A stretch of 58,138 nucleotides of DNA from Spirochaetes bacterium ADurb.BinA120 (GTDB taxonomy: Bacteria; Spirochaetota; UBA4802; UBA5368): contig MVZN01000014.1 of NCBI GenBank assembly GCA_002069125.1, positions 1 through 58,138 of the forward strand. Direction: 5' to 3'. The notes under the pieces are model-generated. The model had not been told where the DNA came from, searched no databases, and saw nothing but the letters and a program-made list of their open reading frames with translations. Within the stretch, counting starts at the first letter, position 1; each line of letters opens with the position of its first letter. This document shows positions 53,901 through 58,138 of the stretch, in pieces. Made by a program: the position numbers and the translations under genes.

Positions 53901-56900
53901 GATCAACTCATCGACCTGGGCACGGCAGGGGGGGATTATTCCGCCGCCTACGCCATCAACGACGCGGGGCAGATCTTCGGCCTCTCGCGCGACGCGGGCG
54001 GGACCGACCACGCCGTGATCTGGAACGCCGGCCCCGGCTACACGGACCTGGGTGCGGTGTCGATCTCGCTGGGGTCCATCAACGCCGGCGGCGACATCGT
54101 GGCCGGGGCGTACTTCGGCCTGAGCCTGACGCCCTTTTCGACGGTCTTCCCCGGCGGGACGGACCAGTGGCACAACGTCAACGGGCTGGACCTGGGCGAC
54201 GGCGGGACGATCGTGGGCTACGCCGTACCCCCCGGCAGCGTGCAGAACGAGGTCGCCGTCACCATCAGCGGCACGTCGATCCAGCAGCTTGCGGGCCTGG
54301 GAGGTACGCGCAGCCGGGCCCAGGGCTCCAGTGCGTCGGGGGCGGTCATCGCGGGCTACGCGGGCACGCCGACCAGCGACGCCCACGCCTGCGTGTGGAC
54401 CGACCCGCCGGACGACACCCGCAGCTACGCCAACGACGCCAACGACGCCGGCTGGGCCGTCGGCAAGCGACAGGGCGGGTCGCTGGGCTACTACGCCTTC
54501 GTCTGGGACGGCCTGGAGATGAAGACCCTCTTCAACGACACGTTCTACCGCAGCGACGCGGGATGGGGCGCGTGGTACACCTTCATCGAGGCCATGGACG
54601 TCAACAACCTGGGCGAGGTGGTCGGCACGGGGCAGGTCCGCTCGGGCAGCCAGACGCACGGCTTCTACCTGCGCCGGGCGGTGGCTCCTCAGCCGACGGC
54701 GGAACTGACCGACCCCGCCGACAACGGGAGCATTCTCCGCGCCACGCTGAACCAGCGGGGCTGGGTCACGGTGACCTTCCTCGACGACGCGGGCGTGGGC
54801 ATCGACAAGTCCACCATCACCGACGCGGGCGCGGAGTTCCGCTTCACGGGCCCCGCCGCCGGGGGGGTTCAGCTTGCCGGCGCGCCGGAGCTGGTCAGCG
54901 AGTCGTCAGCCGGCGTGACCTACCGCTACCGCTTCACGGGTTCGTTCGCTCCGGGCCTGGTGGACGTGGAGTTCATCGACGGCGCCTGGGCCGACACGTC
55001 CGGCTCGCCCGGTCAGGGCAGCGTGGACAGCTTCACCGTCGGCCTGGACCCGGACCAGTGGGACCTCCAGGCGCCCTACGACAACACCGACGCGACGGCC
55101 ACGGTCATTGTCACCGACGGCACGGTCCAGACGCACAACCTCCACACCGCCGCCGACGTGGACTGGGTGACCTTCACACTGAACACCAGTTGCGGCGTGG
55201 TGATGCAGGCGGCTACCTCCGGCCTGATCCGCATGACGCTCTACCAGCGGACAGGCCCCAGTACGCTCCGCGACCTGGGCTCGTGCGTCGTGACGGCCGA
55301 CACGAGCTATCCCAGGATCGCCCGTCTCCTGGATGCCGGCACGTACCTGTTGAAGATCGAGGAGTTCGGCAACAACGTGAGCGTGCCGTCCTACGACCTG
55401 TCGGTGACGGCGAGAAGCGCTCGAAATCACGCGATCCTGTTCGCCGGCGGCGTAGACGCGATGAACAACCACAGCCGCTACTACGACCGGGTCAAGGGCC
55501 TCTATGAAACGCTGGTAAACGTTTGCCACCTCGACCCGGCGAATATCTACATCCTCTATGCCGACGGGACCGCCGGCGGGGTGGACCGCTCCGACGGGCA
55601 GAACTCCGACATGAGCTTCGCCACCCTGCTGGGCACCACCGTCCTGCCCGGCACCCAGGAGTCGCTCATCTCCACCATTACCCTTCTGGCCGACCCGTCC
55701 AAACCCAACTGGGTCGGGCCGTTGGATCACTTCCTCTTCTGGTCGTTCGACCACGGCGACGGAGACGAGGATCCGACAGCCCACGTCGAGGCGGAACTCT
55801 GCGGCTGGGGCTCGGACATCCCCGGCACAACCGTGGCCGTTCAACTCAACCGCATCCACGCCGCCCATTCCACCTACATCCACGGGCAGTGCTTTTCCGG
55901 GGGCATCCTGGACTTCCAGACGCCGCTGGACGCGGGCGAGTTCGGCGCCGCGGCCTGCCGGTACTACGAGGTGAGCTACGGCGACGGCTTCGTGTGGGGG
56001 TTCGAGACGGCGCTGGCCTGGGGCTTCAACACCACGCACTGGGCGTTCCGATTTGCCCACAACCTGGACCCCCATGCGTGGCTGTACAGGGAGCATCCCT
56101 GGATGATCGGCCCGGACTTCCCCATCTTCCTGGACATGGCCAACGTCGCCCCGGTGATCCACAACGTCGCCCCGATCGTGCCGCAGGCCGGCGCGGGCGG
56201 CTCCAACGCCGTCATCACCTACGACATGCTCAAGGCGGCGGCGCGGGTGGAGGACGGCGACGGCGACGCGGTAAGCTTCGTCATCGAGTCCGTCACCACC
56301 GGCTGGCTGACCAAGGGCGGCTTGCCCGTGATCGGCGGGCGCACGACGCTGAACTTCGGCGAGAGCCTGGAGTGGGTCCCGCCGCCCGGTGCGTCGGGCG
56401 ACGTCGAGGCCTTCACCGTCACCGCCTTCGACGGCCTGGACGATTCGCCGGCGCCGGCAGGCGTGACCGTGCGCCTCGACGCACAGGCCGGAGCCCCCGA
56501 CGCGGTCGCCGACACCATCACCATCGACGAGGACGACGCCGACGTGCCCATCAACGTCCTGGCCAACGACAGCGGCCTGGGGACGCTCAGCATCGTCGCG
56601 CTGGGCACGCCGCTGCGGGGCCTGGCCGAGATCGTCGGAACGCAGATCCGCTACACCCCCGCGGGCAACTACTACGGCGAAGACATCTTCTCCTACGTCG
56701 TCACCGACGGCTCGGGCCTCACGGACATGGCGTCCGTCCGCGTCATCGTCGAGCCGGTCGAGGATGCACCGGAGGCCACCGGCGACTCGGTCACCATCGA
56801 CAACGACGGGACCGCCCACCTGATCGACGTGCTCTACAACGATCGGGAGTACGACGGCCAGCCCCTGACGCTGACGGCGGTGGGGCCGGCCCAGCGCGGG

Positions 56901-58138
56901 ACGGCCGTCCTGGCCGGCTCGCAGGTCCAGTACACCCCGCCGGACGAATGGGCGGGCCTGGACAGCTTCACCTACACCATCTCCGACGGACAAGGCAACA
57001 CCGACACCGCGCAGGTGCTGGTGACGGTGACGGGCGACTTCGGCACGACGGTGCTGGTCGGCACGGGCGGGGCTGGGTCGTTGACGTTCACCGACGCCGA
57101 CGGCACGAAGGTGACGGTGCGGCTGGTTGGCGCGTCGGCCAACGTGGTGCTGGGCGGCGCGGGCATTACGGTAGCCCAGGACGCTCGCGGGGCGATGGTG
57201 ACCGGGCAGGCTACGGCCTCGGGCCAGGACGTGAAGATCGCCGACATCCAGCTCCTGACCGGCGGGGCGACGGCCATGCTGATGATCACCGGCTACGGCG
57301 GCGACCGGCGGATCACGGTCGACAGGATCAGCGGCAGCGTCCTGCTGAGCATGCTCAACGCCCGCTCGGCCGACCTCACCGGCGAGGGCATCGCGCTGAC
57401 CGGCGACGGGGCGATCCGCACCATCTACGTGGGCGACCTCCTCAACGGGGCCGGCATCGCCGCCCCCGGCGCGGTCACAGGGTCGGTCACCGTGATGGCC
57501 GGCCAGATCGGCGCCAACAGCGACATGACCTTCGGCTCGCCGCTGGGCCTGCTGTCGATCCCCGGCTGGGCGGGCCCGGGCACGCTGACGGCCCCGTCGG
57601 CGGGCACGATCATGTCCCGCGGAGACTTCGGCGCCGACGTGAACCTGACAGGCGCCGGCGCCACCGGCAACAGCGTGAACGTGTTCTACTGCCTGGGCAG
57701 CCTCAACGGGGCCGATCTGGCCTTCGCCGGCGCCGCCGGCACGATCATGGGCAACGCCTGGACCGTGGGCAGCCTGACGGCCCTGCGGGCGGCGACGGTG
57801 ATGATCCGCGGCAACATGGGCGCCAACGTCACGATGACCGGGCAGAACACGGCCGGCACGAGCCTGAACATGCTCTACGCGATGGGCAACGTGGTTGGAT
57901 CGGTGCTCAACCTGGCCGGCGCGGCGGGCGTGATCTACGCCGGCTCGTGGACGGGCGGGTCGATCCAGGCGCTGTACATCGGCTCGTTGCTGACCACCCG
58001 CGGGGCGTTCAGCGCGGACGTGAACCTGACGGGCGCCAACGCGGCCGGCAACTCGCTGAACCTGCTGTCGTCGGCGGGGACGGTGAGTTCGGCCTCGATC
58101 GTGCTGGCGGGCGGGGCGGGGTCGATCATCGCCCCGGC
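50991..58138 (+). CDS. Giant mosaic extracellular protein with clan CD protease domain (3' truncated)
   Basis: The reading frame starts at an ATG with AGGAG and stays open to the window end (2,382 residues and counting). Residues about 19-25 are LEPRLLL, the planctomycete LEPR-XLL motif. A HAF-repeat module (about 30-340; LGTLGG and IVG patterns) is followed by several Ig-like domains (about 340-920), a second HAF module (about 927-1235), an Ig-like and a PPC-like domain (about 1350-1475), then a caspase/legumain-like domain (about 1478-1690) with His1588 (DHGDG) and Cys1634 (GQCFSGG). Cadherin-like tandem repeats (about 1837-2030) and a Gly/Ala-rich solenoid repeat end the visible part. It is predicted to be secreted; the C-terminal anchor is outside the window. 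Confidence 0.9.
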   Translation, partial: MKPDAPIAGSFRLVSFQELEPRLLLATYYAVTDLGTLGGDYSRALGLNDDGLVIGYAALASGDGRAFVWESGSMTALPTATYGDTSAAYDISGEGRIVGRMDHDAAGGNRGFLYNSSLQEIPPVLAGYTSLARGVNDSGLVVGYTTDSSGNSYPFIWDAVHGSLLLELDKGTALAVNEVGTIAGKLQAASGYYHPTIWKWNVPTDLTPSLSGHGEALGVNDYDVAVGWHHTGVGQRYTAFRWSAQGGMTDLGTLDDDIRSTAWAVNNDGQIVGSSASLSETRAFVYDAGQMYDLNGLLGPDSPWWLECAYDINDEGQIVGGGYVSGSANEHAFLLTPDHQGPSAVLTAANVTIAGGDSHTFSVTYSDAVAVDVSTLDDIDIRVTGPGGFNRATVLVGVDVGSDGKVRTATYRVTAPGGSWDAGDNGLYSVMLAAGEVRDIAGNGVAGGSLGTFAVSLAPTPTAELALPPDGSSLPLAVVNAGSGGKGLIEVTYFDHSGAGLNAASITDAAAEFTLTGAGAAGATANTAPVAIGGNTYRYTLSGPLGVGPVTVNFQAGTWADNTGALNAAQAQSFTVILSDSDGPRVVTQSPTAAAGSLSYVDLTFNELIKADTFTPADVSIVNPSASPVAASSVTRLQGSTYRIAFASQSEVGVYALRVGPAIQDLSSNAMNQDADGTNGEAVQDVFAGQFELTASDLAVIEHLPAGTEQGQVEHVDVTFTQVLDPTTFTPADVSLYGPAGRVDIIDVSLEGLTTWRIDFDPQRQAGTYALVIGPAICNQAGEWMNQDGDRFAGEAGEDVYTGDFSIARSTLQVVSHQPTGWQSSGVDHVDVTFSEAISAASFTVDDVTITGPGGAVSATSIQHAGGETYRVLFPQQTADGIYNVCVGPDIQTPLGEGMNQDLDALPGEAGDDAYAAAFGISTLSLDYTMVDVGVLPGGTWSYAYGLNNQGQVVGVSGTASGAHAFLWQDDQLIDLGTAGGDYSAAYAINDAGQIFGLSRDAGGTDHAVIWNAGPGYTDLGAVSISLGSINAGGDIVAGAYFGLSLTPFSTVFPGGTDQWHNVNGLDLGDGGTIVGYAVPPGSVQNEVAVTISGTSIQQLAGLGGTRSRAQGSSASGAVIAGYAGTPTSDAHACVWTDPPDDTRSYANDANDAGWAVGKRQGGSLGYYAFVWDGLEMKTLFNDTFYRSDAGWGAWYTFIEAMDVNNLGEVVGTGQVRSGSQTHGFYLRRAVAPQPTAELTDPADNGSILRATLNQRGWVTVTFLDDAGVGIDKSTITDAGAEFRFTGPAAGGVQLAGAPELVSESSAGVTYRYRFTGSFAPGLVDVEFIDGAWADTSGSPGQGSVDSFTVGLDPDQWDLQAPYDNTDATATVIVTDGTVQTHNLHTAADVDWVTFTLNTSCGVVMQAATSGLIRMTLYQRTGPSTLRDLGSCVVTADTSYPRIARLLDAGTYLLKIEEFGNNVSVPSYDLSVTARSARNHAILFAGGVDAMNNHSRYYDRVKGLYETLVNVCHLDPANIYILYADGTAGGVDRSDGQNSDMSFATLLGTTVLPGTQESLISTITLLADPSKPNWVGPLDHFLFWSFDHGDGDEDPTAHVEAELCGWGSDIPGTTVAVQLNRIHAAHSTYIHGQCFSGGILDFQTPLDAGEFGAAACRYYEVSYGDGFVWGFETALAWGFNTTHWAFRFAHNLDPHAWLYREHPWMIGPDFPIFLDMANVAPVIHNVAPIVPQAGAGGSNAVITYDMLKAAARVEDGDGDAVSFVIESVTTGWLTKGGLPVIGGRTTLNFGESLEWVPPPGASGDVEAFTVTAFDGLDDSPAPAGVTVRLDAQAGAPDAVADTITIDEDDADVPINVLANDSGLGTLSIVALGTPLRGLAEIVGTQIRYTPAGNYYGEDIFSYVVTDGSGLTDMASVRVIVEPVEDAPEATGDSVTIDNDGTAHLIDVLYNDREYDGQPLTLTAVGPAQRGTAVLAGSQVQYTPPDEWAGLDSFTYTISDGQGNTDTAQVLVTVTGDFGTTVLVGTGGAGSLTFTDADGTKVTVRLVGASANVVLGGAGITVAQDARGAMVTGQATASGQDVKIADIQLLTGGATAMLMITGYGGDRRITVDRISGSVLLSMLNARSADLTGEGIALTGDGAIRTIYVGDLLNGAGIAAPGAVTGSVTVMAGQIGANSDMTFGSPLGLLSIPGWAGPGTLTAPSAGTIMSRGDFGADVNLTGAGATGNSVNVFYCLGSLNGADLAFAGAAGTIMGNAWTVGSLTALRAATVMIRGNMGANVTMTGQNTAGTSLNMLYAMGNVVGSVLNLAGAAGVIYAGSWTGGSIQALYIGSLLTTRGAFSADVNLTGANAAGNSLNLLSSAGTVSSASIVLAGGAGSIIAP
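57579..58138 (+). repeat. About 64-residue tandem repeat at the end of the giant gene
   Basis: Three units (57579-57770, 57771-57959 and 57960 to the window end) share the pattern RG..GA.V.LTG....GNS.N....G........AG.AG.I. A more degenerate unit precedes them. The repeat is Gly/Ala/Asn/Thr-rich, like a beta-solenoid, and its end is not seen. No known family matched by eye. Confidence 0.75.

Noticed and set aside
52611-54659. Long minus-strand ORF opposite the giant gene
   Set aside because: The plus-strand frame holds HAF and Ig-like domains throughout; the minus frame is a GC-rich shadow.
54906-56993. Second long minus-strand ORF opposite the giant gene
   Set aside because: Shadow of the protease and cadherin-like region.

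Overview
The window looks like two unrelated genomes joined at about position 30,010-30,045. Bases 1 to about 30,030 have moderate GC, many AAA/GAA/ATA codons and AT-rich spacers. Every gene there is on the plus strand. The content is tad/type IV pilus and pseudopilin genes, many HEAT and TPR proteins, and a few housekeeping genes (hemW, miaA, hfq, efp). This suggests an uncultivated deep-branching Gram-negative bacterium, perhaps Riflebacteria/Wallbacteria-like, but the phylum cannot be fixed from the sequence. From about 30,045 to the end the DNA is very GC-rich. Its genes look planctomycete (Phycisphaerae-like): a giant secreted protein with an N-terminal LEPRLLL motif, DUF4838 and DUF1570-type proteins, and many lipoproteins and secreted enzymes. 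No integrase, tRNA, IS element or att-like repeat marks the boundary, and a gene on each side is cut there. A chimeric contig is more likely than horizontal transfer.

Left half. Positions 1-3,333: end of a tad locus (tadB, tadC, a DUF192 protein and a cNMP-sensor/CpaE fusion). 3,354-10,741: hemW, a TPR protein, a ThiT-like thiamine S-component, a large HEAT-TPR protein, miaA and hfq. 10,828-17,909: type IV pilus assembly genes pilB, pilM, pilN, pilO, a PilP-like lipoprotein and pilC. They are followed by a c-di-GMP phosphodiesterase (EAL) gene. PilB carries an N-terminal MshEN-type (c-di-GMP-binding) domain, so the two could form one regulatory circuit. 19,331-23,483: two related HEAT proteins, one with a membrane anchor and TPRs. 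23,554-28,957: EF-P, a BatB/BatC-like VWA-TPR protein, a STAS protein and three minor-pseudopilin-like proteins. 28,969-~30,035: a secreted protein cut by the junction. No secretin, prepilin peptidase or retraction ATPase is visible.

Right half. 30,066-35,246 (minus): aminotransferase, trpB, trpA, an NHL-type lipoprotein and a HIT protein. 35,247-43,394: a repeat-rich spacer, a metallophosphatase with in-frame stem-loop insertions, a di-haem cytochrome c peroxidase-like protein, a TIM-barrel glycosidase-like protein, a membrane protein, and a DUF1570 metalloprotease-like/DUF4838 pair. 43,557-50,720: a thymidylate-synthase-family protein, a lipoprotein, malic enzyme, a MEMO-family protein, a small membrane protein, a CDP-alcohol phosphatidyltransferase, RibBA and a zinc-ribbon miniprotein. 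50,991 to the end: a giant extracellular protein of more than 2,382 residues, open at the window edge. It combines HAF repeats, Ig-like domains, a PPC-like domain, a caspase/legumain-like (clan CD) domain with His and Cys in place, cadherin-like repeats and a new-looking solenoid repeat.

The strongest candidates for something undescribed are the clan CD protease domain inside the giant surface protein, the HEAT/TPR proteins woven through the pilus locus, and the GCCCAC-type stem-loop element found both inside a gene and as a terminator. No CRISPR array, tRNA, rRNA or insertion sequence was seen.
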